From positions 1,692,001-1,756,000 of the forward strand of contig JAZGUH010000451.1 in NCBI GenBank assembly GCA_037893225.1: a stretch of 64,000 nucleotides of DNA, given 5' to 3'. Below are positions 35,800 through 49,606 of the stretch, piece by piece (positions within the stretch are counted from its first letter, which is position 1; every line of letters starts with the position of its first letter). Made by a program: the position numbers and the translations under genes. The notes below the pieces were generated by a model. It was not told the DNA's origin. It worked only from the letters and a program-made list of their open reading frames with translations, and searched no databases. Source of the stretch: Hippasteria phrygiana (lineage: Eukaryota > Echinodermata > Asteroidea > Valvatida > Goniasteridae).

Positions 35800-37672
35800 T
35801 AGTAAACGGAAGAACGCACACAGAGTTCACGGGAAGAAATTTGTTGCGAGGTTTGAATTTTCTCGAAGAGTTCTCACGCTATGAAGCTGTCGATGGTCTC
35901 AAATTGTTGCGCTAGATCTAAGCTACCCATACGTGTGAAAATTACTGGATTTGGTGAATATTTCATTCAATTATGAACAGAGAAAGGAGGGTCGTTCATC
36001 TGAAAATGTGGCAAACGTTAAGCAGTCACAATGCAGTAAACGGAAGAACGCACACAGAGTTCACAGGAAGACATTTGTTGCGAGGTTTGAATTTTCTCGA
36101 AGAGTTCTAACGCTGTGAAGCTGGCGATGGTCTCAAATTGTTGCGCTAGATCTAAGCTACCCATACGTGTGAAAATTACTGGATTTGGTGAATATCCCAT
36201 TCAATTATGAACAGGGAAAGGAGGGGCGTTCATCTGAAAATGTGGCAAACGTTAAGCAATCACAATGCAGTAAACGGAAGAACGCACACAGAGTTCACGG
36301 AAAGAAATTTGTTGCGAGGTTTGAATTTTCTCGAAGAGTTCTAACGCTGTGAAGCTGGCGATGGTCTCAAATTGTTGCGCTAGATCTAAGCTACCAATAC
36401 GTGTGAAAATTACTGGATTTTGTGAATATTTCATTCAATTATGAACAGGGAAAGGAGGGTCGTTCATCTGAAAATGTGGCAAACGTTAAGCAGTCACAAT
36501 GCAGTAAACGGAAGAACGCACACAGAGTTCACGGGAAGAAATTTGTTGCGAGGTTTGAATTTTCTCGAAGAGTTCTCACGCTATGAAGCTGGCGATGGTC
36601 TCAAATTGTTGCGCTAGATCTAAGCTACCCATACGTGTGAACATTACCGGATTTGGTCAATATCCCATTCAAATGTGAACAGGGAAAGGAGGGTCGTTCA
36701 TCTGAAAATGTGGCAAACGTTAAGCAGTCACAATGCAGTAAACGGAAGAACGCACACAGAGTTCACAGGAAGAAATTTGTTGCGAGGTTTGAATTTTCTC
36801 GAAGAGTTCTAACGCTGTGAAGCTGGCGATTGTCTCAAATTGTTGCGCTAGATCTAAGCTACCCATACGTGTGAAAATTACTGGATTTGGTGAATATTTC
36901 ATTCAATTATGAACAGGGAAAGGAGGGGCGTTCATCTGAAAATGTGGCAAACGTTAAGCAGTCACAATGCAGTAAACGGAAGAACGCACACAGAGTTCAC
37001 GGGGAAGAAATTTGTTGCGAGGTTTGAATTTTCTCGAAGAGTTCTAACGCTGTGAAGCTGGCGATAGTCTCAAATTGTTGCGCTAGATCTAAGCTACCAA
37101 TACGTGTGAAAATTGCTGGATTTGGTCAATATCCCAATAAATTATGAACAGGGAAAGGAGGGGCGTTCATCTGCACATTTGGCAAACGTTAAGCAGTCAC
37201 AATGCAGTAAACGGGAGAACGCACACAGAGTTCACAGGAAGAAATTTGTTGCGAGGTTTGAATTTTCTCGAAGAGTTCTAACGCTGTGAAGCTGGCGATG
37301 GTCTCAAATTGTTGCGCTAGATCTAAGCTACCCATACGTGTGAAAATTACTGGATTTGGTGAATATCCCATTCAATTATGAACAGGGAAAGGAGGGGCGT
37401 TCATCTGCACATTTGGCAAACGTTAAGCAGTCACAATGCAGTAAACGGGAGAACGCACACAGAGTTCACAGGAAGAAATTTGTTGCGAGGTTTGAATTTT
37501 CTCGAAGAGTTCTAACGCTGTGAAGCTGGCGATGGTCTCAAATTGTTGCGCTAGATCTAAGCTACCCATACGTGTGAAAATTACTGGATTTGGTGAATAT
37601 CCCATTCAATTATGAACAGGGAAAGGAGGGGCGTTCATCTGAAAATGTGGCAAACGTTAAGCAGTCACAAGG
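35800..37672. repeat. Octamer L-D-E-F-G-H-I-I, copy 1
   Basis: Eight monomers, 1,873 bp, include the 235-bp H. Private marks are C at 36072 and T at 36831. T at 36421, in GGATTTTGTGAAT, is shared with copy 2. The two adjacent I monomers, both entered through CTGCACATTT, are a local monomer doubling. Confidence 0.87.
36034..37438. repeat. D-E-F-G-H-I module, copy 6
   Basis: It lies inside octamer copy 1. H (36970) has the four-G run at 37001-37004. The E monomer has the T at 36421 that copies 5 and 8 lack. Confidence 0.86.
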
Positions 37673-39545
37673 TAGTAAACGGAAGAACGCACACAGAGTT
37701 CACGGGAAGAAATTTGTTGCGAGGTTTGAATTTTCTCGAAGAGTTCTCACGCTATGAAGCTGTCGATGGTCTCAAATTGTTGCGCTAGATCTAAGCTACC
37801 CATACGTGTGAAAATTACTGGATTTGGTGAATATTTCATTCAATTATGAACAGAGAAAGGAGGGTCGTTCATCTGAAAATGTGGCAAACGTTAAGCAGTC
37901 ACAATGCAGTAAACGGAAGAACGCACACAGAGTTCACAGGAAGAAATTTGTTGCGAGGTTTGAATTTTCTCGAAGAGTTCTAACGCTGTGAAGCTGGCGA
38001 TGGTCTCAAATTGTTGCGCTAGATCTAAGCTACCCATACGTGTGAAAATTACTGGATTTGGTGAATATCCCATTCAATTATGAACAGGGAAAGGAGGGGC
38101 GTTCATCTGAAAATGTGGCAAACGTTAAGCAATCACAATGCAGTAAACGGAAGAACGCACACAGAGTTCACGGAAAGAAATTTGTTGCGAGGTTTGAATT
38201 TTCTCGAAGAGTTCTAACGCTGTGAAGCTGGCGATGGTCTCAAATTGTTGCGCTAGATCTAAGCTACCAATACGTGTGAAAATTACTGGATTTTGTGAAT
38301 ATTTCATTCAATTATGAACAGGGAAAGGAGGGTCGTTCATCTGAAAATGTGGCAAACGTTAAGCAGTCACAATGCAGTAAACGGAAGAACGCACACAGAG
38401 TTCACGGGAAGAAATTTGTTGCGAGGTTTGAATTTTCTCGAAGAGTTCTCACGCTATGAAGCTGGCGATGGTCTCAAATTGTTGCGCTAGATCTAAGCTA
38501 CCCATACGTGTGAACATTACCGGATTTGGTCAATATCCCATTCAAATGTGAACAGGGAAAGGAGGGTCGTTCATCTGAAAATGTGGCAAACGTTAAGCAG
38601 TCACAATGCAGTAAACGGAAGAACGCACACAGAGTTCACAGGAAGAAATTTGTTGCGAGGTTTGAATTTTCTCGAAGAGTTCTAACGCTGTGAAGCTGGC
38701 GATGGTCTCAAATTGTTGCGCTAGATCTAAGCTACCCATACGTGTGAAAATTACTGGATTTGGTGAATATTTCATTCAATTATGAACAGGGAAAGGAGGG
38801 GCGTTCATCTGAAAATGTGGCAAACGTTAAGCAGTCACAATGCAGTAAACGGAAGAACGCACACAGAGTTCACGGGGAAGAAATTTGTTGCGAGGTTTGA
38901 ATTTTCTCGAAGAGTTCTAACGCTGTGAAGCTGGCGATAGTCTCAAATTGTTGCGCTAGATCTAAGCTACCAATACGTGTGAAAATTGCTGGATTTGGTC
39001 AATATCCCAATAAATTATGAACAGGGAAAGGAGGGGCGTTCATCTGCACATTTGGCAAACGTTAAGCAGTCACAATGCAGTAAACGGGAGAACGCACACA
39101 GAGTTCACAGGAAGAAATTTGTTGCGAGGTTTGAATTTTCTCGAAGAGTTCTAACGCTGTGAAGCTGGCGATGGTCTCAAATTGTTGCGCTAGATCTAAG
39201 CTACCCATACGTGTGAAAATTACTGGATTTGGTGAATATCCCATTCAATTATGAACAGGGAAAGGAGGGGCGTTCATCTGCACATTTGGCAAACGTTAAG
39301 CAGTCACAATGCAGTAAACGGGAGAACGCACACAGAGTTCACAGGAAGAAATTTGTTGCGAGGTTTGAATTTTCTCGAAGAGTTCTAACGCTGTGAAGCT
39401 GGCGATGGTCTCAAATTGTTGCGCTAGATCTAAGCTACCCATACGTGTGAAAATTACTGGATTTGGTGAATATCCCATTCAATTATGAACAGGGAAAGGA
39501 GGGGCGTTCATCTGAAAATGTGGCAAACGTTAAGCAGTCACAATG
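37673..39545. repeat. Octamer L-D-E-F-G-H-I-I, copy 2
   Basis: This is a direct tandem copy at offset 1,873. It has the shared T at 38294 and the extra G in H, but neither of copy 1's private changes. It continues into J-G-K-N-I, not seen after copy 1. Confidence 0.87.
37907..39311. repeat. D-E-F-G-H-I module, copy 7
   Basis: It lies inside octamer copy 2; the H four-G run is at 38874-38877. Confidence 0.86.
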
Positions 39546-42500
39546 CAGTAAACGGAAGAACGCACACAGAGTTCACGGGAAGAAATTTGTTGCGAGGTTT
39601 GAATTTTCTCGAAGAGTTCTCACGCTATGAAGCTGGCGATGGTCTCAAATTGTTGCGCTAGATCTAAGCTACCCATACGTGTGAACATTACTGGATTTGG
39701 TCAATATCCCATTCAAATATGAACAGGGAAAGGAGGGTCGTTCATCTGAAAATGTGGCAAACGTTAAGCAGTCACAATGCAGTAAACGGAAGAACGCACA
39801 CAGAGTTCACAGGAAGAAATTTGTTGCGAGGTTTGAATTTTCTCGAAGAGTTCTAACGCTGTGAAGCTGGCGATGGTCTCAAATTGTTGCGCTAGATCTA
39901 AGCTACCCATACGTGTGAAAATTACTGGATTTGGTGAATATTTCATTCAATTATGAACAGGGAAAGGAGGGTCGTTCATCTGAAAATGTGGCAAACGTTA
40001 AGCAGTCACAATGCAGTAAACGGAAGAACGCACACAGAGTTCACGGGAAGAAATTTGTTGCGAGGTTTGAATTTTCTCGAAGAGTTCTAACGCTGTGAAG
40101 CTGGCGATGGTCTGAAATTGTTGCGCTAGATCTAAGCTACCCATACGTGTGAAAATTACTGGATTTGGTCAATATCCCATTCAATTATGAACAGGGAAAG
40201 GAGGGGCGTTCATCTGAAAATGTGGCAAACGTTAAGCAATCACAATGCAGTAAACGGAAGAACGCACACAGAGTTCACCGGAAGAAATTTGTTGCGAGGT
40301 TTGAATTTTCTCGAAGAGTTCTAACGCTGTGAAGCTGGCGATGGTCTCAAATTGTTGCGCTAGATCTAAGCTACCAATACGTGTGAAAATTGCTAGATTT
40401 GGTCAATATCCCAATAAATTATGAACAGGGAAAGGAGGGGCGTTCATCTGAAAATGTGGCAAACGTTAAGCAGTCACAATGCAGTAAACGGGAGAACGCA
40501 CACAGAGTTCACAGGAAGAAATTTGTTGCGAGGTTTGAATTTTCTCGAAGAGTTCTAACGCTGTGAAGCTGGCGATGGTCTCAAATTGTTGCGCTAGATC
40601 TAAGCTACCCATACGTGTGAAAATTACTGGATTTGGTCAATATCCCATTCAATTATGAACAGGGAAAGGAGGGGCGTTCATCTGAAAATGTGGCAAACGT
40701 TAAGCAGTCACAAGGTAGTAAACGGAAGAACGCACACAGAGTTCACGGGAAGAAATTTGTTGCGAGGTTTGAATTTTCTCGAAGAGTTCTCACGCTATGA
40801 AGCTGTCGATGGTCTCAAATTGTTGCGCTAGATCTAAGCTACCCATACGTGTGAACATTACTGGATTTGGTCAATATTCCATTCAAATATGAACAGGGAA
40901 AGGAGGGTCGTTCATCTGAAAATGTGGCAAACGTTAAGCAGTCACAATGCAGTAAACGGAAGAACGCACACAGAGTTCACAGGAAGAAATTTGTTGCGAG
41001 GTTTGAATTTTCTCGAAGAGTTCTAACGCTGTGAAGCTGGCGATGGTCTCAAATTGTTGCGCTAGATCTAAGCTACCCATACGTGTGAAAATTACTGGAT
41101 TTGGTGAATATTTCATTCAATTATGAACAGGGAAAGGAGGGGCGTTCATCTGAAAATGTGGCAAACGTTAAGCAGTCACAATGCAGTAAACGGAAGAACG
41201 CACACAGAGTTCACGGGAAGAAATTTGTTGCGAGGTTTGAATTTTCTCGAAGAGTTCTAACGCTGTGAAGCTGGCGATAGTCTCAAATTGTTGCGCTAGA
41301 TCTAAGCTACCAATACGTGTGAAAATTGCTGGATTTGGTCAATATCCCAATAAATTATGAACAGGGAAAGGAGGGGCGTTCATCTGAAAATGTGGCAAAC
41401 GTTAAGCAGTCACAATGCAGTAAACGGAAGAACGCACACAGAGTTCACGGAAAGAAATTTGTTGCGAGGTTTGAATTTTCTCGAAGAGTTCTAACGCTGT
41501 GAAGCTGGCGATGGTCTGAAATTGTTGCGCTATATCTAAGCTACCCATACGTGTGAAAATTGCTGGATTTGGTCAATATCCTATTAAATTATGAACAGGG
41601 AAAGGAGGGGCGTTCATCTGAAAATTTGGCAAACGTTAAGCAGCCACAATGCAGTAAACGGGAGAACGCACACAGAGTTCACGGGAAGAAATTTGTTGCG
41701 AGGTTTGAATTTTCTCGAAGAGTTCTAACGCTGTGAAGCTGGCGATAGTCTCAAATTGTTGCGCTAGATCTAAGCTACCAATACGTGTGAAAATTGCTGG
41801 ATTTGGTCAATATCCCAATAAATTATGAACAGGGAAAGGAGGGGCGTTCATCTGAAAATTTGGCAAACGTTAAGCAGTCACAATGCAGTAAACGGGAGAA
41901 CGCACAAAGAGTTCACAGGAAAAAAATGTTGCGAGGTTTGAATTTTCTCGAAGAGTTCTAACGCTGTGAAGCTGGCGATGGTCTCAAATTGTTGCGCTAG
42001 ATCTAAGCTACCCATACGTGTGAAAATTACTGGATTTGGTGAATATTTCATTCAATTATGAACAGAGAAAGGAGGGTCGTTCATCTGAAAATGTGGCAAA
42101 CGTTAAGCAGTCACAATGCAGTAAACGGAAGAACGCACACAGAGTTCACAGGAAGAAATTTGTTGCGAGGTTTGAATTTTCTCGAAGAGTTCTAACGCTG
42201 TGAAGCTGGCGATGGTCTCAAATTGTTGCGCTAGATCTAAGCTACCCGTACGTGTGAAAATTACTGGATTTGGTGAATATCCCATTCAATTATGAACAGG
42301 GAAAGGAGGGGCGTTCATCTGAAAATGTGGCAAACGTTAAGCAGTCACAATGCAGTAAACGGGAGAACGCACACAGAGTTCACAGGAAGAAATTTGTTGC
42401 GAGGTTTGAATTTTCTCGAAGAGTTCTCACGCTGTGAAGCTGGCGATGGTCTCAAATTGTTGCGCTAGATCTAAGCTACCAATACGTGTGAAAATTGCTA

Positions 42501-43054
42501 GATTTGGTCAATATCCCAATAAATTATGAACAGGGAAAGGAGGGGCGTTCATCTGAAAATGTGGCAAACGTTAAGCAGTCACAATGCAGTAAACGGGAGA
42601 ACGCACACAGAGTTCACAGGAAGAAATTTGTTGCGAGGTTTGAATTTTCTCGAAGAGTTCTAACGCTGTGAAGCTGGCGATGGTCTCAAATTGTTGCGCT
42701 AGATCTAAGCTACCCATACGTGTGAAAATTACTGGATTTGGTCAATATCCCATTCAATTATGAACAGGGAAAGGAGGGGCGTTCATCTGAAAATGTGGCA
42801 AACGTTAAGCAGTCACAAGGTAGTAAACGGAAGAACGCACACAGAGTTCACGGGAAGAAATTTGTTGCGAGGTTTGAATTTTCTCGAAGAGTTCTCACGC
42901 TGTGAAGCTGTCGATGGTCTCAAATTGTTGCGCTAGATCTAAGCTACCCATACGTGTGAAAATTACTGGATTTGGTGAATATTTCATTCAATTATGAACA
43001 GAGAAAGGAGGGTCGTTCATCTGAAAATGTGGCAAACGTTAAGCAGTCACAATG

Positions 43055-44459
43055 CAGTAAACGGAAGAACGCACACAGAGTTCACAGGAAGAAATTTGTT
43101 GCGAGGTTTGAATTTTCTCGAAGAGTTCTAACGCTGTGAAGCTGGCGATGGTCTCAAATTGTTGCGCTAGATCTAAGCTACCCATACGTGTGAAAATTAC
43201 TGGATTTGGTGAATATCCCATTCAATTATGAACAGGGAAAGGAGGGGCGTTCATCTGAAAATGTGGCAAACGTTAAGCAATCACAATGCAGTAAACGGAA
43301 GAACGCACACAGAGTTCACGGAAAGAAATTTGTTGCGAGGTTTGAATTTTCTCGAAGAGTTCTAACGCTGTGAAGCTGGCGATGGTCTCAAATTGTTGCG
43401 CTAGATCTAAGCTACCAATACGTGTGAAAATTACTGGATTTGGTGAATATTTCATTCAATTATGAACAGGGAAAGGAGGGTCGTTCATCTGAAAATGTGG
43501 CAAACGTTAAGCAGTCACAATGCAGTAAACGGAAGAACGCACACAGAGTTCACGGGAAGAAATTTGTTGCGAGGTTTGAATTTTCTCGAAGAGTTCTCAC
43601 GCTATGAAGCTGGCGATGGTCTCAAATTGTTGCGCTAGATCTAAGCTACCCATACGTGTGAACATTACCGGATTTGGTCAATATCCCATTCAAATGTGAA
43701 CAGGGAAAGGAGGGTCGTTCATCTGAAAATGTGGCAAACGTTAAGCAGTCACAATGCAGTAAACGGAAGAACGCACACAGAGTTCACAGGAAGAAATTTG
43801 TTGCGAGGTTTGAATTTTCTCGAAGAGTTCTAACGCTGTGAAGCTGGCGATGGTCTCAAATTGTTGCGCTAGATCTAAGCTACCCATACGTGTGAAAATT
43901 ACTGGATTTGGTGAATATTTCATTCAATTATGAACAGGGAAAGGAGGGGCGTTCATCTGAAAATGTGGCAAACGTTAAGCAGTCACAATGCAGTAAACGG
44001 AAGAACGCACACAGAGTTCACGGGGAAGAAATTTGTTGCGAGGTTTGAATTTTCTCGAAGAGTTCTAACGCTGTGAAGCTGGCGATAGTCTCAAATTGTT
44101 GCGCTAGATCTAAGCTACCAATACGTGTGAAAATTGCTGGATTTTGTCAATATCCCAATAAATTATGAACAGGGAAAGGAGGGGCGTTCATCTGCACATT
44201 TGGCAAACGTTAAGCAGTCACAATGCAGTAAACGGGAGAACGCACACAGAGTTCACAGGAAGAAATTTTTTGCGAGGTTTGAATTTTCTCGAAGAGTTCT
44301 AACGCTGTGAAGCTGGCGATGGTCTCAAATTGTTGCGCTAGATCTAAGCTACCCATACGTGTGAAAATTACTGGATTTGGTGAATATCCCATTCAATTAT
44401 GAACAGGGAAAGGAGGGGCGTTCATCTGCACATTTGGCAAACGTTAAGCAGTCACAATG
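43055..44459. repeat. D-E-F-G-H-I module, copy 8
   Basis: H (43991) has the extra G at 44022-44025 and a private T at 44145. The following I has a private T at 44269 in the otherwise conserved segment. E lacks the T shared by copies 6 and 7. Confidence 0.86.
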
Positions 44460-44927
44460 CAGTAAACGGGAGAACGCACACAGAGTTCACAGGAAGAAAT
44501 TTGTTGCGAGGTTTGAATTTTCTCGAAGAGTTCTAACGCTGTGAAGCTGGCGATGGTCTCAAATTGTTGCGCTAGATCTAAGCTACCCATACGTGTGAAA
44601 ATTACTGGATTTGGTGAATATCCCATTCAATTATGAACAGGGAAAGGAGGGGCGTTCATCTGCACATTTGGCAAACGTTAAGCAGTCACAATGCAGTAAA
44701 CGGGAGAACGCACACAGAGTTCACAGGAAGAAATTTGTTGCGAGGTTTGAATTTTCTCGAAGAGTTCTAACGCTGTGAAGCTGGCGATGGTCTCAAATTG
44801 TTGCGCTAGATCTAAGCTACCCATACGTGTGAAAATTACTGGATTTGGTGAATATCCCATTCAATTATGAACAGGGAAAGGAGGGGCGTTCATCTGAAAA
44901 TGTGGCAAACGTTAAGCAGTCACAATG
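44226..44927. repeat. Three consecutive I monomers
   Basis: Three I-type monomers stand side by side, each entered through the CTGCACATTT junction. Blocks 4, 5 and 6 have one, two (twice) and three I copies at this position, a stepwise series of single-monomer expansion. Confidence 0.85.
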
Positions 44928-46565
44928 CAGTAAACGGAAGAACGCACACAGAGTTCACGGGAAGAAATTTGTTGCGAGGTTTGAATTTTCTCGAAGAGTT
45001 CTCACGCTATGAAGCTGGCGATGGTCTCAAATTGTTGCGCTAGATCTAAGCTACCCATACGTGTGAACATTACTGGATTTGGTCAATATCCCATTCAAAT
45101 ATGAACAGGGAAAGGAGGGTCGTTCATCTGAAAATGTGGCAAACGTTAAGCAGTCACAATGCAGTAAACGGAAGAACGCACACAGAGTTCACAGGAAGAA
45201 ATTTGTTGCGAGGTTTGAATTTTCTCGAAGAGTTCTAACGCTGTGAAGCTGGCGATGGTCTCAAATTGTTGCGCTAGATCTAAGCTACCCATACGTGTGA
45301 AAATTACTGGATTTGGTGAATATTTCATTCAATTATGAACAGGGAAAGGAGGGTCGTTCATCTGAAAATGTGGCAAACGTTAAGCAGTCACAATGCAGTA
45401 AACGGAAGAACGCACACAGAGTTCACGGGAAGAAATTTGTTGCGAGGTTTGAATTTTCTCGAAGAGTTCTAACGCTGTGAAGCTGGCGATGGTCTGAAAT
45501 TGTTGCGCTAGATCTAAGCTACCCATACGTGTGAAAATTACTGGATTTGGTCAATATCCCATTCAATTATGAACAGGGAAAGGAGGGGCGTTCATCTGAA
45601 AATGTGGCAAACGTTAAGCAATCACAATGCAGTAAACGGAAGAACGCACACAGAGTTCACCGGAAGAAATTTGTTGCGAGGTTTGAATTTTCTCGAAGAG
45701 TTCTAACGCTGTGAAGCTGGCGATGGTCTCAAATTGTTGCGCTAGATCTAAGCTACCAATACGTGTGAAAATTGCTAGATTTGGTCAATATCCCAATAAA
45801 TTATGAACAGGGAAAGGAGGGGCGTTCATCTGAAAATGTGGCAAACTTTAAGCAGTCACAATGCAGTAAACGGGAGAACGCACACAGAGTTCACAGGAAG
45901 AAATTTGTTGCGAGGTTTGAATTTTCTCGAAGAGTTCTAACGCTGTGAAGCTGGCGATGGTCTCAAATTGTTGCGCTAGATCTAAGCTACCCATACGTGT
46001 GAAAATTACTGGATTTGGTCAATATCCCATTCAAATATGAACAGGGAAAGGAGGGTCGTTCATCTGAAAATGTGGCAAACGTTAAGCAGTCACAATGCAG
46101 TAAACGGAAGAACGCACACAGAGTTCACAGGAAGAAATTTGTTGCGAGGTTTGAATTTTCTCGAAGAGTTCTAACGCTGTGAAGCTGGCGATGGTCTCAA
46201 ATTGTTGCGCTAGATCTAAGCTACCCATACGTGTGAAAATTACTGGATTTGGTGAATATTTCATTCAATTATGAACAGGGAAAGGAGGGGCGTTCATCTG
46301 AAAATGTGGCAAACGTTAAGCAGTCACAATGCAGTAAACGGAAGAACGCACACAGAGTTCACGGGAAGAAATTTGTTGCGAGGTTTGAATTTTCTCGAAG
46401 AGTTCTAACGCTGTGAAGCTGGCGATAGTCTCAAATTGTTGCGCTAGATCTAAGCTACCAATACGTGTGAAAATTGCTGGATTTGGTCAATATCCCAATA
46501 AATTATGAACAGGGAAAGGAGGGGCGTTCATCTGAAAATGTGGCAAACGTTAAGCAGTCACAATG

Positions 46566-49500
46566 CAGTAAACGGAAGAACGCACACAGAGTTCACGGAA
46601 AGAAATTTGTTGCGAGGTTTGAATTTTCTCGAAGAGTTCTAACGCTGTGAAGCTGGCGATGGTCTGAAATTGTTGCGCTATATCTAAGCTACCCATACGT
46701 GTGAAAATTGCTGGATTTGGTCAATATCCTATTAAATTATGAACAGGGAAAGGAGGGGCGTTCATCTGAAAATTTGGCAAACGTTAAGCAGCCACAATGC
46801 AGTAAACGGGAGAACGCACACAGAGTTCACGGGAAGAAATTTGTTGCGAGGTTTGAATTTTCTCGAAGAGTTCTAACGCTGTGAAGCTGGCGATAGTCTC
46901 AAATTGTTGCGCTAGATCTAAGCTACCAATACGTGTGAAAATTGCTGGATTTGGTCAATATCCCAATAAATTATGAACAGGGAAAGGAGGGGCGTTCATC
47001 TGAAAATTTGGCAAACGTTAAGCAGTCACAATGCAGTAAACGGGAGAACGCACAAAGAGTTCACAGGAAAAAAATGTTGCGAGGTTTGAATTTTCTCGAA
47101 GAGTTCTAACGCTGTGAAGCTGGCGATGGTCTCAAATTGTTGCGCTAGATCTAAGCTACCCATACGTGTGAAAATTACTGGATTTGGTGAATATTTCATT
47201 CAATTATGAACAGAGAAAGGAGGGTCGTTCATCTGAAAATGTGGCAAACGTTAAGCAGTCACAATGCAGTAAACGGAAGAACGCACACAGAGTTCACAGG
47301 AAGAAATTTGTTGCGAGGTTTGAATTTTCTCGAAGAGTTCTAACGCTGTGAAGCTGGCGATGGTCTCAAATTGTTGCGCTAGATCTAAGCTACCCATACG
47401 TGTGAAAATTACTGGATTTGGTGAATATCCCATTCAATTATGAACAGGGAAAGGAGGGGCGTTCATCTGAAAATGTGGCAAACGTTAAGCAATCACAATG
47501 CAGTAAACGGAAGAACGCACACAGAGTTCACCGGAAGAAATTTGTTGCGAGGTTTGAATTTTCTCGAAGAGTTCTAACGCTGTGAAGCTGGCGATGGTCT
47601 CAAATTGTTGCGCTAGATCTAAGCTACCAATACGTGTGAAAATTGCTAGATTTGGTCAATATCCCAATAAATTATGAACAGGGAAAGGAGGGGCGTTCAT
47701 CTGAAAATGTGGCAAACGTTAAGCAGTCACAATGCAGTAAACGGGAGAACGCACACAGAGTTCACAGGAAGAAATTTGTTGCGAGGTTTGAATTTTCTCG
47801 AAGAGTTCTCACGCTGTGAAGCTGGCGATGGTCTCAAATTGTTGCGCTAGATCTAAGCTACCCATACGTGTGAAAATTACTGGATTTGGTCAATATCCCA
47901 TTCAATTATGAACAGGGAAAGGAGGGGCGTTCATCTGAAAATGTGGCAAACGTTAAGCAGTCACAATGCAGTAAACGGAAGAACGCACACAGAGTTCACC
48001 GGAAGAAATTTGTTGCGAGGTTTGAATTTTCTCGAAGAGTTCTAACGCTATGAAGCTGGCGATGGTCTCAAATTGTTGCGCTAGATCTAAGCTACCCATA
48101 CGTGTGAACATTACTGGATTTGGTCAATATCCCATTCAAATATGAACAGGGAAAGGAGGGTCGTTCATCTGAAAATGTGGCAAACGTTAAGCAGTCACAA
48201 TGCAGTAAACGGAAGAACGCACACAGAGTTCACAGGAAGAAATTTGTTGCGAGGTTTGAATTTTCTCGAAGAGTTCTAACGCTGTGAAGCTGGCGATGGT
48301 CTCAAATTGTTGCGCTAGATCTAAGCTACCCATACGTGTGAAAATTACTGGATTTGGTGAATATTTCATTCAATTATGAACAGGGAAAGGAGGGTCGTTC
48401 ATCTGAAAATGTGGCAAACGTTAAGCAGTCACAATGCAGTAAACGGAAGAACGCACACAGAGTTCACAGGAAGAAATTTGTTGCGAGGTTTGAATTTTCT
48501 CGAAGAGTTCTAACGATGTGAAGCTGGCGATGGTCTCAAATTGTTGCGCTAGATCTAAGCTACCCATACGTGTGAAAATTACTGGATTTGGTCAATATCC
48601 CATTCAATTATGAACAGGGAAAGGAGGGGCGTTCATCTGAAAATGTGGCAAACGTTAAGCAATCACAATGCAGTAAACGGAAGAACGCACACAGAGTTCA
48701 CCGGAAGAAATTTGTTGCGAGGTTTGAATTTTCTCGAAGAGTTCTAACGCTGTGAAGCTGGCGATGGTCTCAAATTGTTGCGCTAGATCTAAGCTACCCA
48801 TACGTGTGAAAATTACTGGATTTGGTCAATATCCCATTCAATTATGAACAGGGAAAGGAGGGGCGTTCATCTGAAAATGTGGCAAACGTTAAGCAATCAC
48901 AATGCAGTAAACGGAAGAACGCACACAGAGTTCACAGGAAGAAATTTGTTGCGAGGTTTGAATTTTCTCGAAGAGTTCTAACGCTGTGAAGCTGGCGATG
49001 GTCTCAAATTGTTGCGCTAGATCTAAGCTACCCATACGTGTGAAAATTACTGGATTTGGTCAATATCCCATTCAATTATGAACAGGGAAAGGAGGGGCGT
49101 TCATCTGAAAATGTGGCAAACGTTAAGCAGTCACAATGCAGTAAACGGAAGAACGCACACAGAGTTCACGGGAAGAAATTTGTTGCGAGGTTTGAATTTT
49201 CTCGAAGAGTTCTCACGCTATGAAGCTGGCGATGGTCTCAAATTGTTGCGCTAGATCTAAGCTACCCATACGTGTGAACATTACTGGATTTGGTCAATAT
49301 CCCATTCAAATATGAACAGGGAAAGGAGGGTCGTTCATCTGAAAATGTGGCAAACGTTAAGCAGTCACAATGCAGTAAACGGAAGAACGCACACAGAGTT
49401 CACGGGAAGAAATTTGTTGCGAGGTTTGAATTTTCTCGAAGAGTTCTAACGCTGTGAAGCTGGCGATAGTCTCAAATTGTTGCGCTAGATCTAAGCTACC

Positions 49501-49606
49501 AATACGTGTGAAAATTGCTGGATTTGGTCAATATCCCAATAAATTATGAACAGGGAAAGGAGGGGCGTTCATCTGAAAATGTGGCAAACGTTAAGCAGTC
49601 ACAATG
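46566..49606. repeat. Higher-order block 7 (A-anchored, 13 monomers)
   Basis: A-B-C-D-N-I-P-G-Q-R-S-J-H. P is a J-like monomer with CTAACGCTATG. Q carries ACGATGTGAAG (about 48513), a marker found only here and in the next two long blocks. R and S follow AATCAC junctions and have CACCGG and CACAGG. C and D are both complete. Confidence 0.85.

Larger units (their letters stand above)
34397..41417. repeat. Higher-order block 5 (A-anchored, 30 monomers)
   Basis: Order: A-B-C-D, an IN hybrid, an IK hybrid, L, D-E-F-G-H-I, I, L, D-E-F-G-H-I, I, J-G-K-N-I, LJ, G-H. The central eight monomers are duplicated in tandem (1,873 bp). The K monomer at 40014 has TCTGAAAT, otherwise an A feature, but keeps its BglII site. 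Confidence 0.86.
41418..46565. repeat. Higher-order block 6 (A-anchored, 22 monomers)
   Basis: Order: A-B-C-D-IN-IK-L, D-E-F-G-H-I, I-I, J-G-K-N-I, G-H. Relative to block 5 it has one octamer instead of two, three adjacent I monomers instead of two, and the I and LJ before the last G-H fused into one IJ hybrid (45864). L (42821) has CTCACGCTGTG where others have CTATG. AACTTTAAG at about 45846 is private. Confidence 0.86.
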
